Shown in pieces: positions 34,811 through 45,699 of a DNA stretch of 64,000 nt. The position numbers and the translations under genes were made by a program. The DNA is from Spirometra erinaceieuropaei (taxonomy: Eukaryota; Platyhelminthes; Cestoda; Diphyllobothriidea; Diphyllobothriidae): NCBI GenBank assembly GCA_902702965.1, contig CACRXP010000236.1:158907-222906 (forward strand). Direction: 5' to 3'. The notes under the pieces are model-generated. The model made no database searches and had not been told where the DNA came from. It saw only the letters and a list, made by a program, of their open reading frames with translations. Position 1 is the first letter of the stretch. Every line of letters begins with the position of its first letter.

Positions 34811-35960
34811 GAGTAATCAACTGTGCTTTTTTAATGGGCGTGCTGTCTACTTAAGGCGTGTCCTACTCCAGTCAGTTCTCCCCCCCCCCCTGCTGGTCCA
34901 GCGCGTCTACCGAGCAAACAACAGTTTTGCTGACATTCTGTTTTTAACGGTGACCCCAGCGACTACGCAAACCGGTTTTGTAAGGACAGAAAGTACTTCC
35001 ATGGCCACAGCTGTTTCAACCGCCTGGAGGTGTTTGCATATAACCTGATGCGCCTTCTGTACTTCAGATTATCGCCCATTGTAATTATGCATACATGTAA
35101 TTAACCATACTGCTTAACGTTAACCTATCATGATGGGTCGAAAAGGATTAAATGGGTGCCCGTAATGATTCATAGATGAAATTTCAGCTTCTCTGTTTCT
35201 GCGTGGCGAAAAATTACTAGAAGAGTACACATTTTGGTCTGAATTAATTACCATGCAATTTTATTTGACCCAGCGTGATTATCAGTGAACTAGCGCCGAC
35301 TTCTAATGGATAAATATCTGGCTCCAAATAGAAGAAAGAAATATAACTACAATTTGTCCGCCCTAACAGTTTTTCCACAGAAAAGGCGACCTGTTGTGAG
35401 CGAGAACGAAACTTGAGGCTGTTAGTTAATCATCTAATTCCGGAAAACGCAGCCATCTTGCGAATAGATCAGATCCTCGTACGTCAACAGCTCATTTAAT
35501 CAGTAATCACGCCGAAAATGCATGCATAATTTTACGGAATTGAAAGTCTAACGCCCACTGACCAGATCGTTCGAGTTTCTTAGGCGTCACCCTTCTAGCG
35601 CGACGCGCGAACGCCGAGTAACATCCAGCACATAGACATAAACTACTGTCTTCCACGGCATAAGCGCAAACAAGGGTTCCTGCTGCCTATTTAACGGTCA
35701 ACAGGCATGAGAGCGCCGAACGACATTTGTCAGTCAGAAGAAATTTAACAAGTCAGGTTTTCAAATATATCCCTTGAAATAAATTAGTATCTAACGTGTG
35801 CTAAAACCGTTTTACCTCGCATTTGACATTGAATTCCAGTGTTGTCGAGGTATTTTTCGTTTCTAACTCGCTAGTCCCACATTTGTAAAACCTTTTTTAT
35901 CCTCCGGAGGATTAGAAATATAAAAAAACTCTTCTAATCGTTCATCACTTCTTCTTTTAG

Positions 35961-36473
35961 GTCAAGATTTGGTTTCAGAATCACCGCTACAAGATCAAAA
36001 GGGCCGGCTGTATTTATAGCCCCAGTAAGGAGAAGCCACCGCGCATGCAGCTTTTCAATGCCCGAAAGGCGACATGTCGTGCAATGACCTCCTACAAAAA
36101 GCGCTCCTCCATTCCGGCCTTGAGGGTACACTATGGACAGGCCGTAGTCACTGACTCGCGCCAATGCAAGGACCGTCAACCGCCAGCCCAGAAAATCCCG
36201 CGTTTCATGTCGGTCCGTCGGAGGCTACCAGCCGGGGAAGCTGACACGGACAGAACCACAGACCCCCTATTTCATGATCTGCGGGGCGAACCCTGCAGTG
36301 CGACCACTGGTGATGGCGACGCCACCTTGGAACTCCCCTTGATCACCACCCAGTGGCCCCAATTGTCGCAGAAGACGACCGACTTTGCCTCCTTTAGCAC
36401 CAGCCTACTCACACCTCCCCTCTCTCTCCTTCTTCCGGAATTCCTCACCGCAATTTGTCAGTCTAGTTCCTAA
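35961..36473 (+). CDS. NK-2 class homeobox gene, terminal exon
   Basis: The exon begins VKIWFQNHRYKIKRAG, homeodomain positions 45-60. Trp48, Phe49, Asn51 and Arg53 are present. Tyr54 is the NK-2 class hallmark for CAAG-type sites. At about 36096-36143 the sequence KKRSSIPALRVHYGQAV resembles the NK2-specific domain (consensus near RRVAVPVLVRDGKP), with the I/V-P-x-L core kept. That supports the NK2.1/2.2 groups over other NK genes. The C-terminal tail is Ser/Thr/Pro-rich and hydrophobic at the end, with a TAA stop at 36471-36473. The exon is 170 codons and in frame with the upstream exon. No canonical AATAAA is seen in the next 250 bases. Confidence 0.88.
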   Translation, partial: VKIWFQNHRYKIKRAGCIYSPSKEKPPRMQLFNARKATCRAMTSYKKRSSIPALRVHYGQAVVTDSRQCKDRQPPAQKIPRFMSVRRRLPAGEADTDRTTDPLFHDLRGEPCSATTGDGDATLELPLITTQWPQLSQKTTDFASFSTSLLTPPLSLLLPEFLTAICQSSS

Positions 36474-37184
36474 TGGGGAGGGCGATTCCGATGGCTCATC
36501 AGGCCTGACAATGTTGTTTGACACTTCGTGTTGCGTCAGTGATGGCGAAGTCTGTACAAGGAAGCGTTGCCATAAATTTTTCTTTGGTTTGACACCTTGG
36601 GTCATTATGGAGTAAAATAGCGGATTTGTCTTCACTTTCCTGTCGTTTATTAGAGGGTTCACTTCCAAGGACTTTTTGATTTCAAAAGTCTTTCTCGCTG
36701 ATTAGTGATGGCGTAGCTTCAATATAAAAACAGGCGAAAACCAAAGTTTTGACGGAAGGCTTTCTCTTCCTATTGGGCAGTGAGGAGGAAAATCCAGAGA
36801 TCTGCATGCAGGTGCAACATTACTGCAGGCCCATTCGCCACGTAATGATCAACGCAAGCAATCATATCCAGAAGACGCCAACTGATCAGAAGAAACCTAG
36901 CTTGGTGGGAAATGCCCAGACAATGTAACTCTGTTTCCAAAAGGCTTTTTAGAAATAAGTTAACCACCTACGCTTTTGTGAAGCAGTCAAGTCACAAAGT
37001 GAACTCAACTGTCAAGCATCGTAATTTCCGACCCCTCCCACGACTGCTGTAGTACTACGAATATTGTTGTACTGCATTGAGCTCCTGGTCATGAGCATGG
37101 ACTTAAAAGTTGAGACAGCGTAAAGCGGATAGCGTGTACCGTCACTTTCAGTAAAATACTGAAATCTCGTTTCCTTTGCAGGAG

Positions 37185-37310
37185 AGGGGAATGTGCGTAT
37201 GTCAGTTCAACCGTCGTGAATGACGATGCCCACTTTATGATCCACGGCGTGGTGGATGCAGAACGATGACTTGTGCGTGAATTAATTTATGGAAGTAGTA
37301 GACTTGCAGG
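37185..37310 (+). repeat. Family D repeat fragment, interrupted
   Basis: The stretch gatgacttgtgcgtgaatta then atttatggaagtagtagact then tgcagg matches the start of family D (compare 42755-42800). It is cut by the element at 37311-37690. Family D-like sequence (gacttgcacagcatctgtcg) resumes at about 37719. Confidence 0.6.
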
Positions 37311-37690
37311 CTAGATCACAGTTGGTAGCCAGGAATGGGGAATCGGACGACGACCTTAACCCTAATCCTAACCTTAACCCTAAACTTTAACCGTTAACCT
37401 TAACGGAAACCCTAACCCTAGCCCTAACCAAAATCGGAAATGAAGCCGTAGCCCTTAGACATAGCAGTAACTGAAACCTAATTCTAACCGTAACCCGAAA
37501 ATATAGGCCTAAAGGCATAACCCTAACCCAAAAATCGGAAACCATTAACCGGTACCCTTATCCTAACTGCAAACGTAAAACGGAAGCCAAAATGGGTCAG
37601 ATGTGATTATGGAACCCCACAAAATAGCCCCAGTAAACAAACCCCCCAGCCACCTGTAATACGGGGCCTGGCTACCAACTGCGATCTAAC
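37311..37690. mobile_element. TIR transposon with telomere-like core, 8-bp TSD
   Basis: Left end ctagatcacagttggtagcc then agg mirrors right end cctggctaccaactgcgatc then taac. Flanking octamers cttgcagg (37303-37310) and cttgcatg (37691-37698) match at 7 of 8 bases, as expected for a target-site duplication. The core (about 37358-37560) is degenerate ccctaa/ccttaa sequence. Its TIR matches the element at 60964-62118. It has no coding capacity, so it would need a transposase supplied elsewhere. Confidence 0.78.
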
Positions 37691-38261
37691 CTTGCATGCT
37701 AGCCGATCGCGATCTGGCTGACTTGCACAGCATCTGTCGCACGCCCCCCCCCCTGTATCCACCTTGATCCGGTATTAAGGCAGAGCCAGGGCGAGTGGAG
37801 GTTGATGCCACAAAAGGCCTGGTTCGCGCGCGATGAACCAGGCTTTGACAGGAACGAGAAGTGTTCGCCTTCGATTCCACGTGAGTGTGAGTGCCACAAA
37901 AGCCACACTCAGAAGGACCCAGCGGAGCTCGAATTTCTGTTACGGAGAGCCGTAATCGGGCAGAGCCACGGCCTGTGGTGAAACGAAGTCGCAACCCCGC
38001 GTGGTGTAGCCGGCCAGACCGGCCGTGGTATGTTAACTCGAAAAGACAGCAAGCGGGCGCTGGGGTATCGAACAGGTGTTATGGCCTTGCTCATGCTTGC
38101 GGCCCTATCAATGGCTGGTCGAATGTTTGAGACTTCTCTGCGGGGGGGGGGGGATCGCGCGCACGCGATAGCCACTGCGCATCCGGCACGCCATAAGCAG
38201 GAATTCAGAGGCTTTTTAGCAGATTTCAAATAATCCACTTTGACGAAACTGAAAAACTCTC

Positions 38262-38341
38262 TGCCTCGGTGGGATTCGAATCAACAACAGCAAGGGGAGG
38301 TTTTAGTGCAGCCAAGGTTCTAACAATTTGAACTACGAGGC
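38262..38341 (-). tRNA. tRNA-like sequence, minus arm (probably SINE/pseudo-tRNA)
   Basis: On the minus strand: gcctcg at the 5' end pairs with cgaggc at the 3' end, followed by A. The tagttcaaattgttagaac region is box A-like, and gattcgaatcc is box B-like. The T stem is weaker than in the plus arm. The D and anticodon arms are poor and the anticodon is not assignable. It is more likely a repeat head than a working tRNA. Confidence 0.5.
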
Positions 38342-38742
38342 CCCACCGGACGACACGAGTTTAATCATATTTGGGTCGAGTTTACCCGCCAAGCCCACTG
38401 CAACGTCTGGAATCCACCAATTCTGATAGAGTAAGTCGACTACCAAAGCAGGATTTCCTAAATAATGCATGTCGAATCCACCAGATGACTGTCAGGCTCT
38501 CGTAATTCAGAGGTGTTTTGGTAGATTTCACAGTTGGATCAAAGGGAATTATTTGAAATCTGCCACAATACTTCAGGATTACGTGAGCCTGATAGTCATC
38601 TAGTGTATTCGAGATGTATTATTTAGGAAATCCTGCTTGGGCAGTTAGCTTACTGTATCAGAATTGGTGGAATAGAGTCGTTGCAGAAGGCTTAGCGGGT
38701 AAACTTGATCCAAATGTGATTAAGCTCATGTCGTCCGGTGAG

Positions 38743-38822
38743 GCCTCGTAGCTTAGATGGTTAGAACGTTAGTTCTACTTAAACCTCTCCTTGTTGTCGT
38801 GGGTTCGAATCCCGCCGAGGCA
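38743..38822 (+). tRNA. tRNA-like sequence, plus arm (probably SINE/pseudo-tRNA)
   Basis: The acceptor-like stem gcctcg/cgaggc is followed by A. Box A is tagcttagatggttagaac, the T arm is gtggg-ttcgaat-cccgc (good stem) and box B is gggttcgaatccc. The central region (ttagttctacttaaacctct then cc) does not give a clean anticodon stem, and total length is 80. The internal promoter looks intact. A working tRNA is doubtful. Confidence 0.55.
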
Positions 38823-38852
38823 GTGAGTTTTTCACAATTGGGTCAAAGTGAA

Positions 38853-40429
38853 TAGGCAGGCATGTTCTAAAATGCTCTTAGCGGCTGGCACACCATTGGC
38901 CGGTATGTTCCAGAAGGCACAGGGGTTAGGATCGGGTGAAGGCCCTCCAGCATCCGTGGCATACAAAGAATACCTACTATACTTATTTAAGTGGGTTTTT
39001 TGTCCGATAGGTTTGTTCCGGTTTCGTGTTTTATCGTACAAGGCTGGGTCGTCTATTGTAGACGGTCTCGTGCATTATCTACAGTGAACTCAGCTTAGAG
39101 AGTTGATAAGCGATCGTTATAGACAGTATGGTGGATTATCTACAATGACCTCAGCTTAGAGAATCGAGAAACGATCGTTGTGAACGCCTAATGGTTGTTT
39201 TTTTTAATTTTCCTGCTTAATTTCGTTTGCTATATGTCAATGCATTAAAAATTTTCTGCCCGAAAAACGAAGTTACTAATTATCTACACCTATTTTGCTA
39301 TTCCTATATGCATACATAGGCCCCGTCCGTAAAACCCCTATTGCCACCTTTGCCGTACGACATGCACCTCTGGCTGGCCGTGTGTATGTTGCGGACCATT
39401 CACCCGATCGTTGCCCGCATAGGGGCCAAAATAAGTAAGGTGTTTTTCTGACAACTCGTAATCCCCGTGTTCGTGAATTGTCAATAAAGTGTCTGTTCTC
39501 CGAACCGGCTCTTTTTTTGCTCCAGCTTCCTCCCTAGTCATAATACTTTCCGCCCTGAGAGAACCGAATCCCCCTGTCCACTGGCGGTATTTCAAGCCAT
39601 GACTTTGTGCATGTCAGGGGCGTAGGATTTTTTATGTTGAGAAGTGCGCTGAAGGTGTCGACTTCACTCTCCCTTATTTCGTCCGCGCACAAATCCGCCG
39701 TCCTAGCCGGTAAGCCATCTGTTGCGGGAATTGGACGCAAGTGCCTGACGCGGAGTAGAATCTGCTCTTAGGTGAGCCACAACGCCTCCTATGTGTGGCA
39801 TTTGTAATCGTATGTGCGGACTGTGTGCAGCTATGGTCAACGCCTGGCGTCCCGTCTTTTGGCACTCTATTGATCCAGCATACCTCACAGGTCTTCACAG
39901 AAACATGAAGCGGTCGGTTAGCATCCTTGGGTACGTATGTACATGGTAAAACATTCTTCTCCCCTCCAAACTGATACCACCCTCGGTACTTTTCTTAAAG
40001 CTTTATATGACTCTTGGATCGAATCCGACGTAATTGAGCATGAGTGTATTTAACATCGCTCTTCTTTCTTTTCATCTGTAAATGCTACCTCCTCTTTAAA
40101 GAATGTGAGTGAATGTGGAGGTAGTTGATCAGCACTGTCTTCAAAGCATTTGGTGACCGTATGTTGGCTTTGTCTTATTTGGCATAATTTGCGTTAATTG
40201 TGATAATGTCACAAAAATACCATAGTCAATCCAGGTAACCGGGTGAGTTAGCTTGGACGCATTCATCGATGCCGGTCCATGCTGCTGAAAGAATTTAACC
40301 GGATGCTTGAGCTGGAACGATCCGCCAGAGTGTGTGGGCGTTTTTCGTGATCTGGAAGTACTGGAGAATACTGTACTGGTGTTGTACTGAGACGTGGTCG
40401 ACTTGTCATTTTCTGTGCATACACATGAA
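38853..40429. other. No gene recognised
   Basis: Two similar short blocks (about 39055-39110 and 39115-39175: attatctaca(g/a)tga(a/c)ctcagcttagaga, then gcgatcgtt/acgatcgtt) form a local tandem duplication of roughly 60 bases. Minus-strand frames at 39338-39898 have no recognised domain. Confidence 0.45.
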
Positions 40430-41302
40430 CAGTAGGTGGGCTAACTCATGAAATGCCCACCGAAATTCTGAAATGGACTTTCGACTTGAAAAGATTAATT
40501 TTGTAGGTTTAAAAAATTAATCGTCTTATAGCATTATTCTATACTCAGTTGCGGCAGGATGCTAGTTTTCGAACGAACTTCTTTTTGGCTTCATGCGAAA
40601 ACTACACTTTGTAAAAAATGACCACTCTTTTAGCATGCATTTTTCTCATTGATTGTTGACGCTCTCAAAGATTCAATTATATTTCATGGAGAACGGGCAT
40701 AAAAACTATTCATTCTTTTGCTCATTCGGTAGAAAATGACGGCTTCTTTCACGTTTACCCTCGAACGATCGGTATAATTCGGTTTGGAAAAAGTTTATAA
40801 AGGTGAGATTTTTTATACCGTGAAATGGTCGTTCATAAAATGTCGTGTCTCCGCATTCACCAATGTCACTGGTAAATTTTACGATATGGCAAGGTGTAAC
40901 GGCAGGTCGGGTTAAAAATTATTCGGGAATTGGAAACTTTTTGAAACCGAATTATACTCCTCCTTCGAGTATAAAATTGATTGAAGACGTAATTTTCTAC
41001 CAAATGCGTAGTAGAATGAATACTTTTATGCATGTTTTCCATGAAATATAATTGAATCTTTGAGAGCGTCGACAATCAATGAGAAAAATGCATGCTAAAT
41101 GAGTAATCACTTCTTATAAAGTGTAGTTTTCGCATGAAGCCGAAAAGAAGTTCGTTCGAAAACTGGCATCCTGCCGTAAATGAATTATTATAGAATTATG
41201 CTGTAAGACGGTTAGTTTTACAACCCTACCTAATTAACCTTTTCAAGTCGAAAACCCATTTTAGAATTTCGGTCGAAATTTCGTAAATTAACCCACCTAC
41301 TG
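40430..41302. mobile_element. Foldback/MITE-like element, copy 2
   Basis: The left end cagtaggtgggctaactcat then gaaatgcccaccgaaattc is mirrored by the right end cggtcgaaatttcgtaaatt then aacccacctactg. Arms of roughly 350 bp extend through gatgctagttttcgaacgaa and its mirror ttcgttcgaaaactggcatc. It is the most compact and cleanest of the four copies, and no frame encodes a transposase. Confidence 0.85.
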
Positions 41303-42689
41303 TACCGTCGCATACAAAGGACTCAACAGAGTTCTTTTCATGGTAGTTACATTTTTTGATTGATATAGTGCCTTATTTTTATATTATCCCCGTTTTCGCA
41401 GATGGAAGTTTAGTTTGTGTGTGGGAGATTATGAAGCGAATAAAAGACACCATCTTCCTGGATGTAAGCATACAGTCGCACCTGGGGCTAGGAATTAGCA
41501 GGGATGATGCTTAAGGGGCGGATGAATATTTTCATCCATTTCTGGGGATCCAAGTATCACAGTGCTTGATTCTGACGAAATACTAGTGCGGAACACTGAG
41601 TTAAGATTTCATACATACCTGCAAATTTGTGTCATACGAGAAAACGTTTATTCTTATTCATTTTTTATATTTTATTTTGTGGAGAAATGAACATAATGAC
41701 TTTTTCTTACAGCTTATGTTTATTTGACCTATGGGTAAGTTTTTGTTTGAACGCTTCAACCACCCATTAGAAAATCTCGCCTACATTCAGTCATCCTTTT
41801 CCTGCAAGGATGTTGTCAAATGCTGCCTGTCCATCGCCTAAATCGCTGCATTTAAAGCAAAAATTTCGTATTTGCCCCTTTTGGTCGGAGAGTTCCCTAT
41901 AATTACTTCGAGATAACTTTTGTTCCGTATCCGACCGCTGAACGTAACTGTAAATGCAAGTTAACTCAGCATGTGCTGACTGCCGCTGTCATCTTTGGTG
42001 TTCGTCTGCGATGTCTGCTGAAAAGTAAGAGGGGCTAACGGTCTGCCCCCTACGGTTTTAGTCGCTGGTGAGCGGAAACTTCGAAAGGGTTGTCAGTCAA
42101 TAAGGATTTCCGTTTGTCATTTATCATTTCTGCTCCTCGTCCTATCGACTGCACAGAAATTCTTAATTGCTGATTTCCTGAGGGCTCTTCACCTCGAGGA
42201 CTTGACCTCAATGCCTCGAGGCGACAATGCCGGAAATGTAACTGACACGAGACAGAAGGGTCAGTGATTATTGTAGTAGAAAATCAAATCTGAACGAGCG
42301 AATTTTCCACCTACTTTGTTGGGAATGGGAGCGTAAAAATTCATTAAACTGACTTCATGTTGGCGCAGATGAAATAGTTAGAAACCGAACAGATATACAA
42401 GTGCACTTAGAAGCAGGTTCGTGGACTTCAAGATGCCTCCGGTAGCGAGGGGATCGCCAGGTTACAAAGCCATAATTAATATTACAGACCCCCGTATGTT
42501 GTCTAAATCTAAATTACGACAGTGGGCTCAGGTACGAGTTCGGCGCTCCCGAAAGTAGACTCGAGGCAGAAGGTTTAAACGCTGATCGCTCCAGTGCGAA
42601 ATTTTTGAAGGATTTTTGTTGCAACTGGCAGGACATGGTAGGAAACTTTAAGACCAACAGATTCCAGTCATTCCTGACACCTAACAGTT
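41303..42689. other. No gene recognised
   Basis: AT-rich sequence with short frames only, and no repeat structure that I can support. Confidence 0.35.
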
Positions 42690-43140
42690 CGCCCGGCGTG
42701 ACCGGCGATGTTCACTGCGTGCCACAAAGCAGGGCGTGGCAGGGGCGCAGACATGCGCGTGAATTAGTCTAAAGTGATAGTGGACTTTCATTGCATCTAT
42801 CTCACTACCTCCTCCTCCCTTACTTGGCCCCACTGTCATGACGGAGCCAAAAAGACCGGATGCTTGAGAGAGCGGTGACTGGCACGGCGAACGCCCCCCC
42901 CCCCCCATCTGGGTGTGCCACCACCCCCTCTGGTCCACAAAGTACACCGACCAGAATTTCGTACATCAAGTCAAGAGGGCAGCGCGGGACCAAGTTGGCG
43001 CGGCGTGAGCCTGCATCTTGGCGTACCGCCACACTCCAATGTTAGCGTTTTTAAGGATGCGCATTCCCGATACCGCCTTCCGGATACTGATCTAGCCCCT
43101 GGGTTGGTCCAGAGCATCTACCGCACGCACACCTCACAAC
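42690..43140 (+). repeat. GC-rich interspersed repeat (family D)
   Basis: In this orientation: gcgcgtgaattagtctaaag, gactttcattgcatctatct, a C-rich stretch, a 14-base C run (about 42894-42907), and accaccccctctggtccaca. Later blocks (ggcgcggcgtgagcctgcat) match the reverse complement of 25400-25885. A gtccagagcatctaccgcac block near 43110 looks like a second unit start. Confidence 0.7.
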
Positions 43141-43199
43141 GGAAATCTAACCTTCATCCCTAAACACCCTCGTTTTTCGTAATCCTACCTTCTTAACTT

Positions 43200-44337
43200 G
43201 TCATGACGCTGCTCAAGATGCCAACGAGCGCATTGCAAAATTTATTTTCTGCAACACAAAGATGCTGCATACGCGTAGACTGTCAGCGAGTGGAAAATCT
43301 GTGCGGTGCACCCGCTGCCAAGACGGTCAACCTCCATCACCTCGAGAAACTGCTCGGAGCAAACAACTATCCGAGAGTGCACATTGAGAGCGGACTACGA
43401 ACTTCATGGTACAGAACAGCACTACCCAACAGCGTCATGTAACGAAGAAACATTGCGAGCATACAAGGATTATCAGGGACTCTGGTTTGATACTCTGTAC
43501 TGCTTGTCGTGGGAGTTGCCTGCTGGCGTTACTCATCGCCTGACCAGCAGGGAATGTGATCCAAAGACCCTGTTCGCAACGAGGTGAATTTAAATGCCAT
43601 TTCCTGTCCTCCAAACAGTTACAGAAGATGCAGCTGTGTTTGAGAAATTGAATGATAACTTTGCACAGGTATACACGAGAGCTGGTGATGAAGACCTTTT
43701 AGTCGAATTTATAGGCGACCTCCCATGCCACACAAAATGGATACGCTTCCGATCTCAACACACTCTCTATCGTGAACCGAAGGGGTGAACGCTCACCTCG
43801 CGAGCTGCGAGTGTTTGTAGACAACCGCTTAACCAGTCGACGAACTGACCCGCTTAGTGTTTACTGTATCGCCTTGCCCACCCTATATGAGCGTCGAGGC
43901 CACAGACACGGACTGCAAATACCAGTCTACAGGCGGCATGACGAACTGACCGACGGACAGTTCGAGGTCTCATAATGTGGACGGTAAACCAGACCCACCA
44001 GCCGCTGCAGGTGGGAGCCGAAATGGAACTTTGGGACGTCAGATGCCCGGTGAGAAATCCAGCGGACACTGATGCTTCCCAGTCGAAATTGCCTCCAGTT
44101 ATTGCCGCTAATCGAAATGGAAAACTAGGGCGCCCTAAGTATCACTATTTGAGGAACCGATGCCCACAGCTGCAGTCGACAAAACAGGAGTTCCGCAAAT
44201 ATTCCCATGTTAAAATTGAAAAGTCAAGTTGGCGAACGCACGTTTTCGGTAATTCTTCCTCAGGCCAATACAATTACATGAAACGAATGAAAATGTACAA
44301 AATCAACAGTGTTTATAGATGCCTCAAGGGCTATTAA
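43200..44337 (+). other. Coding-like region, unrecognised
   Basis: Successive overlapping plus-strand frames (43203-43442, 43306-43587, 43594-43788, 43772-43975, 43975-44337) cover the interval almost without a break. Their composition looks less biased than surrounding shadows. The last, 120 codons, ends NSSSGQYNYMKRMKMYKINS then VYRC. I recognise no domain. It could be a decayed element ORF with frameshifts. It converges on the PLE domain at 44390-44945. Confidence 0.3.
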
Positions 44338-44389
44338 GTCACTAACACTCATCATCCCCACGCCGCCCGCATGAGAAGGTCGGCGGGTG

Positions 44390-44945
44390 TTAGTCGTCAG
44401 GGCTAGGGGAGGGGGGTAAGAGAGTCTTTGAGTAATGATCTTGGGTTGAGTACACGGAGTACCCATCATCGTGATTAGGGATTTGAGGCGGCATGGCTTC
44501 ATCACTTGGGGTTGGCGTTGGCGTTGGCCACGGCAGCGAAAGCGCTTGTGTCAGAGTTTTCTGACAGCATAACACCGGATTCACTAACCGTATAGCTACT
44601 GCCTCTGCCGTTGCTAGTATCCGTTGGCGTAGGCCTTTAGAGAAGCATGTTGGTGTCCGGTAGACAACCTGAAATGCTTTCTTGGCATCGACTCGGTGGT
44701 TCGTATCGATTAAATGCGCGAGAATAGAACTCGAAATCGACCGGGTCTCACCTCTGTCTAGCCAGGCGGGCATATGTTCACGTACTCTCTTTACCAGGCG
44801 TCTCGTTGTGCGGCCGATGTATCCTGCTCCACAGGAGCAAGTGAATGAATAAATGCACATTGATGTGGCCTCCAACGGTAGTCTGTCTTTACCTCCCAAA
44901 CGTAGGAGGGGAGAGTTTGTGAAGCATACGCGTAAATTCGCCGCA
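44390..44945 (-). pseudogene. PLE GIY-YIG endonuclease domain
   Basis: On the minus strand the frame (open from about 44940) reads LRVCFTNSPLL, KDRLPLEATSMCIYSFTCSC, GAGYIGRTTRRLVKRVREHM, then ISSSILAHLIDTNHRVD and ILATAEAVAIRLVNPVLCCQ. IYS and YIG form the GIY-YIG strands. The Arg of YIGRT, the REH and the Glu in ATAEA are the expected catalytic positions, all present. A Cys-x-Cys precedes YIG, as in many PLE nucleases. RT sequence was not found upstream, so it is a 5'-truncated copy. It differs clearly from the MAEHAAA-type PLEs at 9.4 and 19.4 kb. Confidence 0.82.
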
Positions 44946-45699
44946 GGGAATGCCCTCGTGATAGCTGTAGTTAAGCGCCGTCGGACTAGTTCGAGGAGTT
45001 AGGAGATTGGATAATTCCACTTGACTTGGATGCACCTTGTTTGGATTTGAGTGCTACGTCTTCTGGGCTTCGGTAAGTCTGAGGTGTATGAAGATGAACT
45101 ATCGGTCGGTCTCAGGTTCTTGGCTCTTGTTGAAGCACCTTCCGGGACCTCAACTTAAGACTACGAGGTTTTGATAAAAAGGCCTGTCCGAAGATGCCAA
45201 CCGCATACACCCCTCGGAGTGGAGGAGATGGTATTCGGAAATAGAGTAATCGCTAATCTGTCAGTTGAGAAACGTGCAAAACAAACGAATTGTTCTGATG
45301 TGACTCCATACTTAGAGCTATGATATGGCGACACTGACAGGGCTGAAATACCACAAAAGTAAAACAGGGTGGAGGTTGAGGAACGCTGCAACTGAAATTG
45401 GCCCTGATTACAATTTAGCTACCCTTCCTTGATCTTCCAACCCATATCCTGCAAACAATCGCCCATAATAGGCGATTTCACTTAGATATAAACCGTATCC
45501 GATTAATGCAAAACATTTTCCCAAGCGTATCAGTGGTTATTCTAAGACGAGCCGCCACTCTTCAGTTCGATGCAGACGATAAAATCGGAGCTTTCCGGAA
45601 TGTCTCTTCCCGTTTCCCCAACTTTTTTTTATTCGACGACTCAGCGCATTTTCCTCGACGACTCAGCGCATTTTCCTCACTATAAACAATCTGACGCGC
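44946..45699. other. No gene recognised
   Basis: This is presumably flanking or decayed PLE sequence, but I could not match blocks. A short tandem (cgactcagcgcattttcctc twice, about 45637-45678) is present. Confidence 0.4.

Larger units (their letters stand above)
27189..35960 (+). other. Intron of the NK-2 homeobox gene
   Basis: The GT-AG intron is 8772 bp, with donor gtaggt at 27189 and acceptor tcacttcttcttttag ending at 35960. Splicing joins Gln44 to Val45 of the homeodomain in phase 0. It contains a SINE (27621-27800), PLE terminal-repeat pairs (28445-28615 and 32735-32885), a telomere-like element (about 30575-30670) and a PLE 3' end (34470-34810). No other exon is convincingly recognised inside it. 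Confidence 0.85.
38235..38852. repeat. About 620-bp palindrome with a tRNA-like module in each arm
   Basis: The arms are about 300 bp with a centre near 38542. Matching segments include ccactttgac/gtcaaagtg at the outer ends, tttacccgccaagcc/ggcttagcgggtaaa, ccaccaattctgata/tatcagaattggtgg and agatgactgtcaggctc/gagcctgatagtcatct. The tRNA-like modules (38341-38262 minus and 38743-38822 plus) both read outward. The arms differ by scattered substitutions, so the palindrome is not very recent. Confidence 0.85.

Noticed and set aside
38743..38822. Functional tRNA gene
   Set aside because: Acceptor and T arms are good, but there is no clean anticodon stem and the module is duplicated in a palindrome with a relic elsewhere, which points to a repeat. 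I list it only as tRNA-like.
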